From NCBI RefSeq assembly GCF_016097555.1, contig NC_054712.1:41058926-41122925 (forward strand): a DNA stretch of 64,000 nucleotides, given 5' to 3'. The DNA comes from Gigantopelta aegis. Lineage: Eukaryota; Mollusca; Gastropoda; Neomphalida; Peltospiridae. Of this stretch, positions 46,736-60,904 are shown in pieces. The notes below the pieces were generated by a model, which saw nothing but the letters and a program-made list of their open reading frames with translations, did no database searches and was not told the origin of the DNA. The first letter of the stretch is position 1. Every line of letters begins with the position of its first letter. Made by a program: the position numbers and the translations under genes.

Positions 46736-47719
46736 AAACGGAAAAAGGAAACAGGAAACAAGGAATCAAAATGGGCTAGGATAAAACAAAACCGGTAGAA
46801 AAGAAACGGAAAAAAAGAAACAGGTTATATAGACTTTAATAAGTCTTAAAAACTACATTAAATACAGCACTATGCATCAATTAACGAAACCACATATTCA
46901 AAAATTTAAAACCATTTGGTAATGCGGATGTTGTGAAAAAAAATTTGCATTGCCTCAAAGTACTGAACTTAAAACTTTAAAATGTACTTTTACCAATCAA
47001 GTTCGTCTGTCATGGCGATTTTCCCATTTGTGACAGAGTTATGGCCCCTGAACTTTGCAAATGAGATGTAACTTAATCGAGATGCATTTTATGGTATTAG
47101 GAACACCAGGATGACCAGAAAAACATTTCGGTTCTTCGGAAATGGAAACTCTAAAGAGTAAAATAAAAATAATCTTTGATTTCAGTGATCATAAACGGCT
47201 CTAATAGTGAAAAATATGACTTAGTGTTTAAAAACTAGGTTCTGTCCCTTTAACATTAAGCAAATGTACTACTGTAAAACTCAATAATTGATGCATGCAT
47301 TCATAGTCACAATTCAAAAACATTTCAATAGCAATCTTAACATTGACAGCTGTCCAGCATTCCGAAAAAAAAAAAAAAAAAAAAAAAACCCTACAGCATT
47401 AGTTTATGTATATGTAAGAATATCCAAAATGACGTCATTCAAAGTTTGACGTAACTTCCATTCAAAAAGACACCGCGTCACATAATCTTACGTTATTTGA
47501 ATATCTAGTAATGGCAAATTGGAATGTGCGTGTACAGTTTACAAAAATACATTATATTAAGTTTGAGATTATATGATAAAATGATTATTACTCTCGTGTG
47601 TTTCGGTATCGTCAATATAATACATTCGGAATTAACGTAGGAAGTAGGAATAAAATATTTTTAATTCTTTATATATGATACTGGCGATACCGAAAACCAC
47701 TTTGGTAAAAACATATATA

Positions 47720-47766
<47 letters not shown>

Positions 47767-48080
47767 AATGGTCTCTCCAGTATTCAGGAAAGGGATGGAG
47801 GGAATCTGTAGAGCTGTTTCCACTTATAGGAAGGGATTTGCAGGGTACAAGTACTTCGAAAATGTCTTGTAAACGATGATGAACCCGATTACTCTGGTAG
47901 TTCAAGACGATGATTTTGGATGGCGGCCTAAATAAAAGGATGGCGGATATTATAATCGCTGCCAATAGGTGGCAGGCGTATTTATAACTAGTCTTAAGAG
48001 ATGGCGGATCCGCCATTGCTTATGACATGTAGCGAGACCCCTGGTGTGTGTGTGTGTGTGTGTTTTAGGTAAGAAATCGT

Positions 48081-48127
<47 letters not shown>

Positions 48128-48516
48128 ACTGGGAAAGGCCAATAATTATAAAAACCTTGTGGCGTTATTGCAAGTTAAACTGTCCATTTTAGACCCCCCA
48201 AAAGTAGTGGTCAATGTATTTTGTGACCATTATGAATAATTAATTTTGGAAAAACAAATAGTCGACAGGTGGCTGTTATACACAGGTAAAATAAAGAAGA
48301 AAATGTATTGGCGGGATTTTTGGTGGTCGTTATGGGCAAGTAGCCGTTATATAAAGATAACTGTTAGATCAGTCTCGACTGTCCATATATATATATGGAG
48401 CTTGTTTGTAACGGTCACTCAAGGGACCTGACAAAAGTGGCCGTTATGGACAAGTGGTTGTTATATACAGGTAAAGGAAAACAACAGAATCAACAGTCGT
48501 CAAAAAAAAAAAAATG

Positions 48517-48590
<74 letters not shown>

Positions 48591-48643
48591 ATCAATGTTA
48601 TATGTTTCGTTGAAACTCATTCTATTATACACTTTTGGATTCG
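46736..48643. other. Spacer of the E unit
   Basis: Near-identical to 55033-56587. Contains poly(A) (47365-47389), (GT)n (47723-47765 and 48043-48125) and (GA)n (48522-48589). A block with AGTTATGGCCCCTGAACTTT ends GGTTCTGTCCCTTTAA. No gene supported. Confidence 0.5.
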
Positions 48644-48969
48644 GGGCGGGACGTAGCCCAGTGGTATAGCGCTCGCTTGATGCGCGATCGGTGTGGGATC
48701 GATCCCCGTCAGTGGGCCCATTGGGCTATTTCTCGTTCCAGCCAGTGCACCACGAATGACCTTTCAAAGACCGTGGTATGTACTACCCTGTCTGTGGGAT
48801 GGTGTATATAAAAGACCCCTTGCTGCTAATCGAAAAGTGTAGCCCATGAAGTGGCGACAGCGGGTTTCCTCTCTCAATATCTGTGTAGTCCTTAACCATA
48901 TGTCTGACGCCATATAACCGTAAATAAAATGTGTTGAGTGCGTCGTTAAATAAAACATTTCTTTCTTTT
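48644..48969 (+). repeat. Full-length tRNA-derived SINE (E unit)
   Basis: Head GGGACGTAGCCCAGTGGTAT with GGATCGATCCCCGTCAG; body AAAGACCGTGGTATGTACTA; CGACAGCGGGTTTCC; tail ATAAAATGTGTTGAGTGCGT and TTTCTTTCTTT. It serves as the reference for the broken SINE copies in this window. Confidence 0.85.
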
Positions 48970-49175
48970 TCTATTCTGTTACCTATTACATTAATGTATA
49001 ATGGCTGAACCAACATACAAACATGGTGGCAGATTGTCGGAACTGCTCGTCTGACTAGCAGAAATCACACACCTTGGGATATACTACCTGTCAGTGTTGA
49101 CGAATCAAATATATATGTAAATTCAATGCAAGCCTTACTTCAACCAATAACAAATCGCTTGATACCAAAACATGT

Positions 49176-49226
49176 AGATAGATAGATAGATAGATAGATA
49201 TAGATAGGTATATAATATATATATAT

Positions 49227-49278
<52 letters not shown>

Positions 49279-49611
49279 GTATATAATGTTTTAAGTCTGG
49301 GAGTGGCAGATATGTCATATAACCGTAATTAAAATGTGTTGAGTGCGTCGTTAAATAAAATATTTCTTTCTTTCTGTAGATATATGCTTTGTTATTGCGG
49401 TATCAGTTTTGTCGGGCAGATTGTTTAACTTTGTTTACATACATTGGTCATGTCAGGCATTCATTGTTGATTGCAAATGTGAAAATATCAAATTTCATAA
49501 TCTGTATCAAACAACATACTTCTACAATAATTCCTCAACCATATGTCCGACGCCATATAACCGTAAATAAAATGTGTTGAGTGCGTCAGTAAATAAAACA
49601 TTTCCTTCTTC
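49176..49611. repeat. (GATA)n and two SINE tails
   Basis: GATA repeat 49176-49276, then SINE 3' ends at 49311-49374 and 49541-49611 (both GTTGAGTGCGTC). The same order appears at 58625-58670, 59183-59262 and 59414-59480 after gene F. Confidence 0.75.
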
Positions 49612-50318
49612 TACAATAATTGTTTTCGTCTTTAGATCGCGCAAGTATCCACTGATCGCGCTGCGGCATTAGTGGATCAGTCGTTAGTTTTCAGTGGGGT
49701 CGCTGTAATATCGGAAATATCCCATAGAACATCAGACTTAACACTGTCCCCCTCGAAAACAATTGAAAGTTGCATAATTTACTCCCAATATAATTAACGA
49801 CTTGTTACTTATAAATTATGTAACGGTTACGGATCCATTCATAGAGCAGTGCGATTTTTCGATGACTACACTATCTACGGGTCCATTGCTGTTAAATAGT
49901 TTAAGTAGTACACATTTTACACATTATCATCTATATGAACGGTATATTGTTACAACATTTGTCACATTTCTAAAAAGTAATAATCATATTTATAATTGGA
50001 CTGTATATTAATTTAATTTTAGCATGATACTATATTTATATAGTTTATATTTGTATATATACACGTACACAGTGACGTAGGAAGGATGCCAAAAAGTGTG
50101 GGCACACTTTTATATTTACACACTTTTACACTATTATCAAGCAAATATAAAGCAAAATATATCAAGGGGGCACATGCCCCCCTTGCCCCTCCCCCGTTTC
50201 CTACGCCAGTGATACACTGTTTACATAAATGTCATATAACCGTCCTTCCTTCCTTCCTTTCCTAAATGTCATCCTTAGTGAAACTTTCGTTGGCTTCCTT
50301 AGTTTAATTGCCAGTCAA
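49612..50318. other. Spacer before gene F
   Basis: Matches 60085-60575 before gene G (TCGCGCAAGTATCCACTGAT). Includes a short element at 50072-50213 with inverted ends CAGTGACGTAGGAAG and GTTTCCTACGCCAGTG, whose counterpart at 60317-60435 has lost its left end. Confidence 0.6.
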
Positions 50319-50445
50319 AACCAAATGCATATATGCTGCAAAATTCAACGCCGTATTTGGGTACAAAAGGTCATGATAGTTTAAAAGGCAATATTAAAAC
50401 TATATTTCACTTTATGAAGAATAAATTCTAAAATATTCATTGATG

Positions 50446-50518
50446 ACCTCTCGTCTTGTCCGAGGATTCACCTAATTAGCATATTACGAGCAGAATTCGC
50501 CTCTGAGATTACAGCACC
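50446..50518 (+). promoter_or_regulatory. Conserved 73-bp upstream module of gene F
   Basis: ACCTCTCGTCTTGTCCGAGG, CACCTAATTAGCATATTACG, GAATTCGCCTCTGAGATTAC and AGCACC in the same order and spacing as before G. Confidence 0.6.
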
Positions 50519-50637
50519 GTGTTTTAAATGTCCACCTGTTAAACAGTCATATGGTATAGAATCCGATTGTAATGTTCAATGGTAGTTTTATTCATAACTA
50601 ATTATTCTCTTGTGCGTGGTGGTGAATGTGTAAATAG

Positions 50638-50645
50638 TATAAATA
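50638..50645 (+). promoter_or_regulatory. TATA box of gene F
   Basis: TATAAATA after GTGTAAATAG, at the family's standard distance from the ATG. Confidence 0.8.
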
Positions 50646-50726
50646 CCGTGTGCCTATCTTCACTGGTCATCACAGTTCTCAGTTCAGTCTTCAGAATCCC
50701 GTCGTTCTAGTACAACAACAGTCAAC

Positions 50727-51675
50727 ATGAACGTGAGTGTTCCTAGATACATTTTCCATTATATTAATCGAATTCTTTTTCAAGTTTTGCTAGCTTTGCT
50801 AGCTTTCCTCGTTTTATTGAACTGTTTAAACGTTCTGTTTTAAGTAGACATAGAATAGTGCGTAAGCGTATTCAGCTGAGTTGTATTGTGAAAGTATGAT
50901 CGTCTAACTGTTTGTTTTATATACAAACACAAAAGACATATTCCGCGTGACAAAAAGGTTTGTTTTTCTTATTTGCAGACTGCCCTGTCCACCGTTCTGT
51001 TCGCACTTGTGTGCTGCACTGCTCTCGCCTGGTACCCCACCTACAACTACGGACATGGTGCTGGTTACCATGGAGTCGCTGGTCTCCACGGAATCGGTGG
51101 TCTCCATGGAGCCGCTGGTCTCCACGGACTCGCTGGCTATGGTGGCCCCGTTTACGGACATGCCGGTTATGGTTACGGATACCCAGGTTATGGTTACGGT
51201 GAGTTCAATGTAATTGATTACTTCTACTAATGAAATTAGTCTCACTGTTAAGAGAAACGCATACCCAATAAAAGTTTCAAGCAAAGTCGTCAAAGTTTGG
51301 TAGCGATGTAACAGAAAAGGACTATGCAATATGCATTATACTTACGTTCTTAACATATTTAATTTTCCATCCTCTATATATGCACCTCTTTTCAAATGTG
51401 ACTGTATATATAACGTAACATATATGTCAGTATAGTTTATTAGATTTAAGCTTTCCATCCCAGACATATATTTGATATTCAGTTAAAATATATGTTATGT
51501 TACATATACAAACATGATCGTCACACAAAACCATAATTTGATTATAAAAATCAATACAAACATCTATACTATTCACATCACAGGGAAGCACGATTCACAA
51601 GCATAGCACATATTAACAAAAACAATCATAATGTGATGTCGTTTATGTAGATTTCTCTTTGATCCACCACGCTCG

Positions 51676-51749
<74 letters not shown>

Positions 51750-52821
51750 CCCCTTTGATCAACCCACACTCATAAAAACACACAGAATATATTATTATTT
51801 CAGTTTTAGTCAACCCACACTCGTGAAACCATACACATATTATTATTATTATTTCACTTTGATCCACTCAAACTCGTAAAAATATACATATATTATTATT
51901 TTTCTTTTGATCAACCCACACTCGTCAAACCATAAACATAAACATATTATTATTTCCCTTTGATCCACTCACACTGGTGAAAACATATACATCTTATTAT
52001 ACCCCTTTGATCCACACACACTCGTGAAAACATATACTAGTACATATTATTATTTCCCTTTGATCCACTCACACTGGTGAAAACATATACATCTTATTAT
52101 ACCCCTTTGATCCACACACACTCGTGAAAACATATATTAGTACATATTATTATTTCCCTTTGGTCCAGTCAGTCGTGAAAACATACATATTACTATTTTC
52201 CTTTTGACCAACCATACTAGTGAAATCATATACATATTATTGTTCATAGGATACGGACACGGATACGGTTACGGACACGGACACGGACTCGGAGCTGGAC
52301 TTGGTTTCGCTGGACACGGACACGGGCTCGGAGCTGGACTTGGTTTCGCTGGACACGGACACGGACTTGGACTAGGCGTCCGTGGACTTGGTCTCGCTGG
52401 ACACGGACACGGGCTAGGAGCTGGACTTGGTTTCGCTGGACACGGACACGGACTTGGAGCTGGACTTGGTCTCGCTGGACACGGACACGGAGCTGGACTT
52501 GGTTTCGCTGGACACGGACTTGGACTAGGCGTCCGTGGACTTGGTCTCGCTGGACACGGGCTCGGAGCTGGACTTGGTTTCGCTGGACACGGACACGGAC
52601 TTGGACTAGGCGTCCGTGGACTTGGTTTCGCTGGACACGGACACGGACTTGGACTAGGCGTCCGTGGACTTGGTTTCGCTGGACACGGACACGGACACGG
52701 ACACGGACTCGGATTCGGAGCACGTGGACTTGGACTAGGCATCCGTGGACTTGGATTTGGAGGACGTGGATTTGGATTCGGAGGACGAGGTCTGGGATAC
52801 GGACACGCTCTGTACCACTGA
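50727..52821 (+). CDS. Gene F: secreted Gly/His/Tyr-rich structural protein, 265 aa
   Basis: Exons 50727-50732 (donor GTGAGT), 50979-51198 (acceptor TGCAG, donor GTGAGT) and 52250-52821 (acceptor CATAG) sum to 798 bases including TGA. Signal peptide 1-19; mature chain rich in [14 protein letters not shown] with several [10 protein letters not shown] steps and a GHGHGHGHG run before the C-terminal block ending HALYH. It is the tandem-duplicate partner of E, but has only one copy of the unit doubled in E and has Gly at the Asp sites. Intron 1 is shorter (246 bp) than in E (476 bp). TATA box 50638-50645; AATAAA 52859-52864. Confidence 0.87.
51678..52245 (+). repeat. (AT)n and minisatellite in intron 2 of gene F
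   Basis: Counterpart of the gene E intron 2 array: (AT)n to about 51745, then ~48-bp units up to the exon 3 acceptor. It is slightly shorter than in E. Confidence 0.85.
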
Positions 52822-53297
52822 GGACTTGCCTCAAAGACTTAACAACACAATCTGTTTTAATAAATGTAAATGTGTTATATTCAAGTGTTATATAGTTATT
52901 CCAGTCTTCTGTTGTTTGTGTTATATACCAATGTGAATTAAATATGAGTTGAACGTCGCCAGTCTCTAGTACACTATCTAATCTACGACTGGCATATTGC
53001 AATGTCGTGTCTGAACCAAAGTAATAGACGATTTAGCCTAGGGGTTAGAAGAAACGTCTAATGTGCAACAGATAATGTTAAAGATCTCTGCCAGTGATGT
53101 TATATTTGTGTATGTTGGATTGTGTGACTCAATGAGCAGTCATCTAAGGGTCATGGTATGTACTGTTTATGGAAAAGTTGTATAAAAAACACTTTTGACA
53201 ATAATGATAATAATTTGTCTTTAACGACAATAGGAGTCCGTCACAATGATATATTATAATATACAAAACACTTTTTGATACCAATGAGAATCATTAA

Positions 53298-53680
53298 AGG
53301 GACATTCCTGAGTTTGCTGCATTGTAAGGTGTTTCCGACTAATAAAATAGTTCTACGATTAAACTTACATATTAAATATATTTTCTTGTTTAGAATATCA
53401 CTGTCTGTATAGTCAATGTGTTTCTGGTCGTCTTAATATTTGTTAGAAGCCCAAACTGGATTTTGTCTTCAAATAATTTTGTACGTATGAAAGAATTGTA
53501 TTTTTGGAAATAAAATGAAATTTAACATAGTACAAATATTAGAACGATCAGAAACGCGTCTAATATACAGCCACGAATATTTTATGCAGAAAAATATATT
53601 TGATATGTAATTGCAATCGTTAAAAAGTCTTTGTTAGTCGATAACATCTTAAAAAGTGCAGCAAACTCGGGAATGTCCCT
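53298..53680. mobile_element. TTAA-target MITE (family 1) after gene F
   Basis: 383 bp between TTAA at 53294-53297 and 53681-53684. Duplicate of the copy after gene E. Confidence 0.85.
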
Positions 53681-53757
53681 TTAAGCATTAACGGCTATCA
53701 GGTGTCATAGTAGTATGATGATAATAATAATAATAATATTAATAATAATAATAATAC

Positions 53758-54692
53758 AACTGTGTCCGGTGTATCGGCGCGTCCGGTGATTCGGCGCACT
53801 TGGTATTTTGTTTAAGTATGCTTAGAAATTGTCATGTTGTTGGTGTTTTTAACGAATTAAAGTTCAATTCCTTTTTCAATGGTTAATCAAGTTTAAACAT
53901 ATTTATTGCAAAAAAATATTAGAATTATTAATAATTATATCATAATTTTAAAATAAATCATTCACCTGTTTTCGTGTATATAAACGCAAAGTAGGTCAGC
54001 CTTATTGATATTAAGAATGTTAAAACCAGTCTGAAAACACCTTTCCCGCATTTTTTAAATTATAGTAAACGGTATATATATAGGAAAACACAAATGCAAA
54101 GAAAACGAAACTTTTACACCTTAATTGGCAGTCATTCCAGTTCACAACTGTCACACTGTTATAAAAAATAAAAACGAAATAAGATCCACGTATGTGCACA
54201 ATCTACCCGAGAAAAATCCATGAAGGCATCTTAGCCATGCATGATAATGAACATGTATGTTTTCGCAGTACTGTGCCACTCAAGAAAATGATTCCGAAAC
54301 TGATCACGAGATGGTTCATGTCTGATTGTTCGTTTTCATAATAATATTTTTAACAAGACAAAACAAAAAAGTACTAAAATAATTCTGGGACAATTGTGTA
54401 GCGTTTATGGGCTAAAAGTGAGGTCATGGGCGGTTTATAAATAGCTGGGTCAACGATCCACATCTACTGCGCCGAATCACCGGACATGAAAATCGTTTTG
54501 GATACAAGGGGGTGTCTACATTTATGCACAATTTTAAAATGTTTATTTACTACAGACATAACACAATTTGTAGTGTATCTTAGATTATGCATTGCTTCAT
54601 TGGTGAGAGACACATTTTATTAAGTATTTCACAGTGTTCACATAGAAAATGGTTTTTGAATGCTTACGTGCGCCAATACACCGGACAGCACT

Positions 54693-54693
<1 letters not shown>
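53758..54693. mobile_element. hAT-like non-autonomous transposon (F unit)
   Basis: Duplicate of 45418-46398 with small deletions; left end CTGTGTCCGGTGTATCGGCG. Confidence 0.6.
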
Positions 54694-54729
<36 letters not shown>

Positions 54730-54730
<1 letters not shown>

Positions 54731-54926
54731 AGTAATAAGCGATATTGATGATCTTTCTAGACAGACTAGTATTGATGAAACAATTAACAAATTATTAAAC
54801 GATTTTGCAAATGTTATGAAGGAAAGTGCTGAGAAAGCAGTCGGTAATATTGACAACAACAATAAATATATTAGAAAATACACAGAATCAAATAATAAAG
54901 CATGATTTGGATAGGAATGTAGAACA
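54730..54926 (+). mobile_element. LINE ORF2 fragment (F unit)
   Basis: Same open frame as 46432-46628, with one Glu-to-Asp change near TSIDETINK. Followed by the SINE head at 54932-55032. Confidence 0.7.
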
Positions 54927-55032
54927 GCAACAACGGCCTCAGACATAAGGCTGATAGGTACAGGGTTCGTAGCCCAATACCGGCTCCAACCCAGAGCGAG
55001 TTCTAACGACTCAGTGGATAGGTGTAAGACCA

Positions 55033-55709
55033 TGGTAAACGGAAAAAGGAAACAGGAAACAAGGAATCAAAATGGGCTAGGATAAAAGAAAACCGGTAAA
55101 AAAGAAACGGGGAAAAAAAAGAAACAGGTTATATAGACTTTAATAAGTCTTATAAACTACATTAAATACAGCACTATGCATCAATTAACGAAACCACATA
55201 TTCAAAAATTTAAAAGCATTTGGTAATGCGGATGTTGTGAACATGTTTTTGCATTGCCTCAAAATACTGAACTTAAAACTTTAAAATGTACTTTTACCAA
55301 TCAAGTTCGTCTGTCATGGCGATTTCCCCATTTGTGACAGAGTTATGGCCCCTGAACTTTGCAAATGAGATGTAACTTAATCGAGATGCATTTTATGGTA
55401 TTAGGAACACCAGGATGACCAGAAAAACATTTCGGTTCTTCGGAAATGGAAACTCTAAAGAGTAAAATAAAAATAATCTTTGATTTCAGCGATCATAAAC
55501 GGCTCTAATAGTGAAAAATATGACTTAGTGTTTAAAAACTAGGTTCTGTCCCTTTAACATTAAGCAAATGTATTACTGTAAAACTCAATAATTGATGCAT
55601 GCATTCATAATCACAATTCAAAAACATTTCAATAGCAATCTTAACATTGACAGCTGTCCAGCATTCCGAAAAAAACAAAACAAAAAAACACACACACAAA
55701 CACACACAG

Positions 55710-55804
<95 letters not shown>

Positions 55805-56504
55805 GGTGTATGTAGGAAAAAGGTTTTAGGTAAGAAATCGTTATACGCTAGTAACAAAAGACCAAGTCTGCCAATGTATAATGGCTGAACAAACGTCGTA
55901 ACAGACTGTGCAAATCTATTAACACATTTTGGAATACACTACCTTTCAGTGTTCATGAGTCGGATGCATCAGTTCGATGACAACTCGTCTTGCAAATGAC
56001 AGACAACATGACACATATATAACAGGAAAATACGATTAATGATGCATTGCAACATGTATCTGTATTGCTTCATCTTTTTGTTAAGCAATGACTTATATTG
56101 TGACTGGGAAAGGCCAATAATTATAAAAACCTTGTGGCGTTTTGGCAAGTTAAACTGTCCATTTTAGACCCCCCAAAAGTAGTGGTCAATGTATTTTGTG
56201 ACCATTATGAATAATTAATTTTGGAAAAACAAATACTCGACAGGTGGCTGTTATACACAGGTAAAATAAAGAAGAAAATGTATTGGGCGGGATTTTTGGT
56301 GGCCGTTATGGGCAAGTAGCCGTTATATAAAGATAACTGTTAGATCAGTCTAAACTGTCCATATATATCTATATGGAGCTTGTTTGTAACGGTCACTCAA
56401 GGGACCTGACAAAAGTGGCCGTTATGTCAAGTGGTTGTTATATACAGGTAAAGGAAAACAACAGAATCAACAGTCGTCAAAAAATATTTTTAAAATGAGA
56501 GAGA

Positions 56505-56535
<31 letters not shown>

Positions 56536-56587
56536 CATCAATGTTATATGTTTCGTTGAAACTCATTCTATTACACACTTTTGGATT
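55033..56587. other. Spacer of the F unit
   Basis: Counterpart of 46736-48643; holds (AT)n(GT)n at 55710-55801 and a short (GA)n near 56498-56534. No gene supported. Confidence 0.5.
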
Positions 56588-56916
56588 GGGGCGGGACGTA
56601 GCCCAGTGGTATAGCGCTCGCTTAATGCGCGGTCGGTGTGGGATCGATCCCCGTCAGTGGGCCCACTGGGCTATTTCTCGTTCCAGCCAGTGCACCACGA
56701 CTGACCTTTCAAAGACCGTGGTATGTACTACCCTGTCTGTGGGATGGTGTATATAAAAGACCCCTTGCTGCTAATCGAAAAGTGTAGCCCATGAAGTGGC
56801 GACAGCTGGTTTCCTCTCTCAATATCCGTGTAGTCCTTAACCATATGTCTGACGCCATGTAACCGTAAATAAAATGTGTTGAGTGCGTCGTTAAATAAAA
56901 CATTTCTTTTTCTATT
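56588..56916 (+). repeat. Full-length tRNA-derived SINE (F unit)
   Basis: Duplicate of 48644-48969, same flanks. Confidence 0.85.
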
Positions 56917-57105
56917 CTGTTACCTATTAAATTAATGTATAATGGCTGAACAAACATACAAACATGGTGGCAGATTGTCGGAACTGCTCGTCTGACTAGC
57001 AGAAATCACACACCTTGGAATACACTACCTGTCAGTGTTGACGAATCAAATATATATGTAAGTTCAACGCAAGCCTTACTTCAACCAATAACAAATCGCC
57101 TTATA

Positions 57106-58607
57106 GGAAGGAAGGAAGGAAGGAAACTGGATTTAACGTGCCCCTATCCACAAGGGTTCAGGCACGCCCACTTCGGACTTAGCCTCTGACATCGCCAGTG
57201 ACCAACTCCGAAGCCGGAGGGGGTGGGGTGGGGGTGTGGTGGTTGATGGGGGCAATTTAAATATGTGGTAAGACCACTTATAATATAAATTAATACTATT
57301 AGGGGTTCTATAAGATAATTAACTTTTATTTTTATTATTATAATTTTTTAAATATTTAAAATTGCACAAAAAAAACCTAAAGCCTGTTATTGACATTTAC
57401 TTTTATATTTAGTTGGTGCCACTAACCTTTCTATTTCGGGCTGATCGAATTAAACTAATTAATATAACATCAATTAAATTTATTAAGCCCTGGAGGATCA
57501 AGGATTCGTAGAGGGGGGAGCATTGCGCCATTCATCTTTGCGATCCAGCATCCGGGAAGCCCACTCCAGCATATCCGGGTTTCCATGGGGGGGGGGCGTT
57601 CCGGGGGGGGGGGGGGGGCCTCCTAACTGGCAAACCTACCGGCCCAAACCGCCAACGCCCTATCGCTCCCAAAAAGCTCCCTATCACGGCGTCCCTCCCT
57701 CATCCTGCCCCCCCCCCCCCCCCCAGGTTATCCATCTAGCGGAGCGGGTATTATTATGTTGAGTGATATCAATGATTGTTACAATAGCAAGCCCTCCATT
57801 CGCCGTCCGGTGTGGTGGTGAAACGCATCAGTAATCTGGTTTGTTGATTGGTAAACGTTGGTGATCCCAGAGGAGTCCTCGTTGTCCTCCCCAAGCATTC
57901 GCGAGCACTACACCCGGAGGGGTGCGCCACCTATACGGATGACAAAGTCATTGCTATATAATCCTCGACATCACCCAGGGAACCACTAATCGTTAAGTGG
58001 GTGATGCCGAGTATCGGTCAGGTTTCTCCTTTTTTTTATACCAAGTGTCGTGACCGATTAAATTAATAACCTATTTAAAACCTATTTAGTTAAAAATAAA
58101 ATGTACATATAATTTAAAATATTCCAACACTAAAAATGCTAAGAGGAAAAATTAATTAAACTAATTAATCATTTATTAATCAATTAATTAAAATTATATA
58201 CAACTAAAAATAAGAAAGAAACTAAACTAAACATTCACTCTCCAGTCGTAAAGTCAGTCAAAGCAGGGCGGCGCAGACACTGCCAGGTGTGCGCGCCGCC
58301 AAGCCCGACTGAAACAATTACACTCAAACAGACGCTCTCACACTAGGTTTTTTTCCACTATTTTGGTCGGCTAATAGCGCGGACCAAATGGAAAGCATGT
58401 AACAGAAGGTCGTATTCTGATTGGTCAGAACTCGATCCTTCTGGTTAGTTAGCCCCAAGACCAATAGAAAATCATTAGAATAAAGTAAGAGGAAGAGGAA
58501 AGATGTGAAATGAGCAGAAACAATCAAGATTGAGAGTGGGTAGTTACCACATTAACTTGTCAGCAGAAGAAAAGAGAGATCAAGGCACACTCAACGGCTA
58601 GGAACTC
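57106..58607 (-). mobile_element. 1.5-kb retroposon-like insert with 9-bp target duplication
   Basis: Bracketed by CGCCTTATA at 57097-57105 and 58608-58616. The E unit (near 49150) has one similar word, CGCTTGATA, and no insert. On the minus strand it ends in a (TTCC)n tail after CACGTTAAATCCAG, as expected of a LINE-mobilised element. Long G and C runs lie at 57586-57616 and 57708-57724. No reverse transcriptase is visible. Confidence 0.6.
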
Positions 58608-58616
58608 CGCCTTATA

Positions 58617-59480
<864 letters not shown>

Positions 59481-59489
59481 CAATAATTG

Positions 59490-60050
59490 TTATATTGTAA
59501 TACAAATTATTATCTATATTAAAGTAATACACACTTTACACATTATTTTTGATATTAACAATATATGTTTACTATATTTGCTATATTATTTTAAGTAATA
59601 CACATTTCACACAGTATTATGTATATTAACAGTATATTTTTGTTACAATATTTGTTATAGTTTTTAATGTAATACACATTTTACACATTGTTATGTATAT
59701 TGACCGTATATGTTTACAATATTTGTTAAATTTCTTCAAGTAATACACATTTTACACATTATTGTGTATATTAACAGTATATGTTTACAATATTTATGGG
59801 TTTTTTAAGTAATACACATTTTACACATTATTATGTATATTAACAGTATATTTGTTATATTTGTTCAAGTAATACACATTTTACACATTATTGTGTATAT
59901 TAACAGTACATGTTTACAATATTTGTCATAATGTTTATGTAATACACATTTTACACATTATTATGTGTATTAACGATTTATGTTTACAGTATTTGTTATA
60001 TTTGTTCACATAATACACATTTTATCCATTATTATGTATATTTGTTAGCA
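59490..60050. repeat. ~70-bp minisatellite upstream of gene G
   Basis: About eight units with AATACACATTTTACACATTA and TGTATATTAACAGTATAT words, homologous to 41215-41600. Confidence 0.85.
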
Positions 60051-60700
60051 TAGCCATCAATAGATTGCACTGTTCTACAAATGTTTTCGTCTTTAGATCG
60101 CGCAAGTATCCACTGATCGCGCTGCGCCATTAGTGGATCCGTCGTTAGTTTTCAGTGGGGTCGCTGTAATATCGGAAATGTCCCATATACCATCAGACTT
60201 AATACTGTCGCCCTAGAAAAAAATTGAAAGTTGCATAATTTACTCCCAAAATAATTAACGACTTGTTACTTAGAATAAATTATGTAACGGTTACGGATCC
60301 ATTCATAGAGCAGGATTAGGGCACACTTTTATATTTACACACTTTTACACTATTATAAAGCAAATATAAAGCAAAATATATCAAGGGGGCACATGCCCTC
60401 CTTGCCCCTCCCCCGTTTCCTACGCCAGTGATACACTGTTAAGATAAATGTCATATAACCGTAAATAAAATGTGGTGAGTGCGTCGTTAAATAAAACATT
60501 TCCTTCCTTCCTTCCTTTCCTAAATGTCATCCTTAGTGAAGCTTTCGTTGGCTTCCTTAGTTTAATTGCCAGTCAAAAACAAATGCATATATGTTGCAAA
60601 ATTCAACGTCGTATTTGGGTACAAAAGGTCATGAAAGTTTAAAAGAACAATATTAAAACTATATTTCACTTTATGAAGAATAAATTCCAAAATATTCATT
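60051..60700. other. Spacer before gene G
   Basis: Counterpart of the F upstream spacer, with a SINE tail at 60449-60520 and the promoter-linked block from about 60575 (AAATGCATATATGTTGCAAA). Confidence 0.55.
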
Positions 60701-60704
60701 GATG

Positions 60705-60777
60705 ACCTCTCGTCTTGTCCGAGGATTCACCTAATTAGCATATTACGAGCAGAATTCGCCTCTGAGATTACAGCACC
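60705..60777 (+). promoter_or_regulatory. Conserved 73-bp upstream module of gene G
   Basis: Virtually identical to the module before gene F, including CACCTAATTAGCATATTACG and GATTACAGCACC. Confidence 0.6.
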
Positions 60778-60896
60778 GTGTTTTAAATATCCACCTGTTA
60801 AACAGTCATATGGTATAGAATCCGATTGTAATGTTCAATGGTAGTTTTATTCATAAATAAGTATTCTCTTGTGCGTGACGGTGAATGTGTAAATAG

Positions 60897-60904
60897 TATA
60901 AATA
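60897..60904 (+). promoter_or_regulatory. TATA box of gene G
   Basis: TATAAATA after GTGTAAATAG, matching the other copies. Confidence 0.8.
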
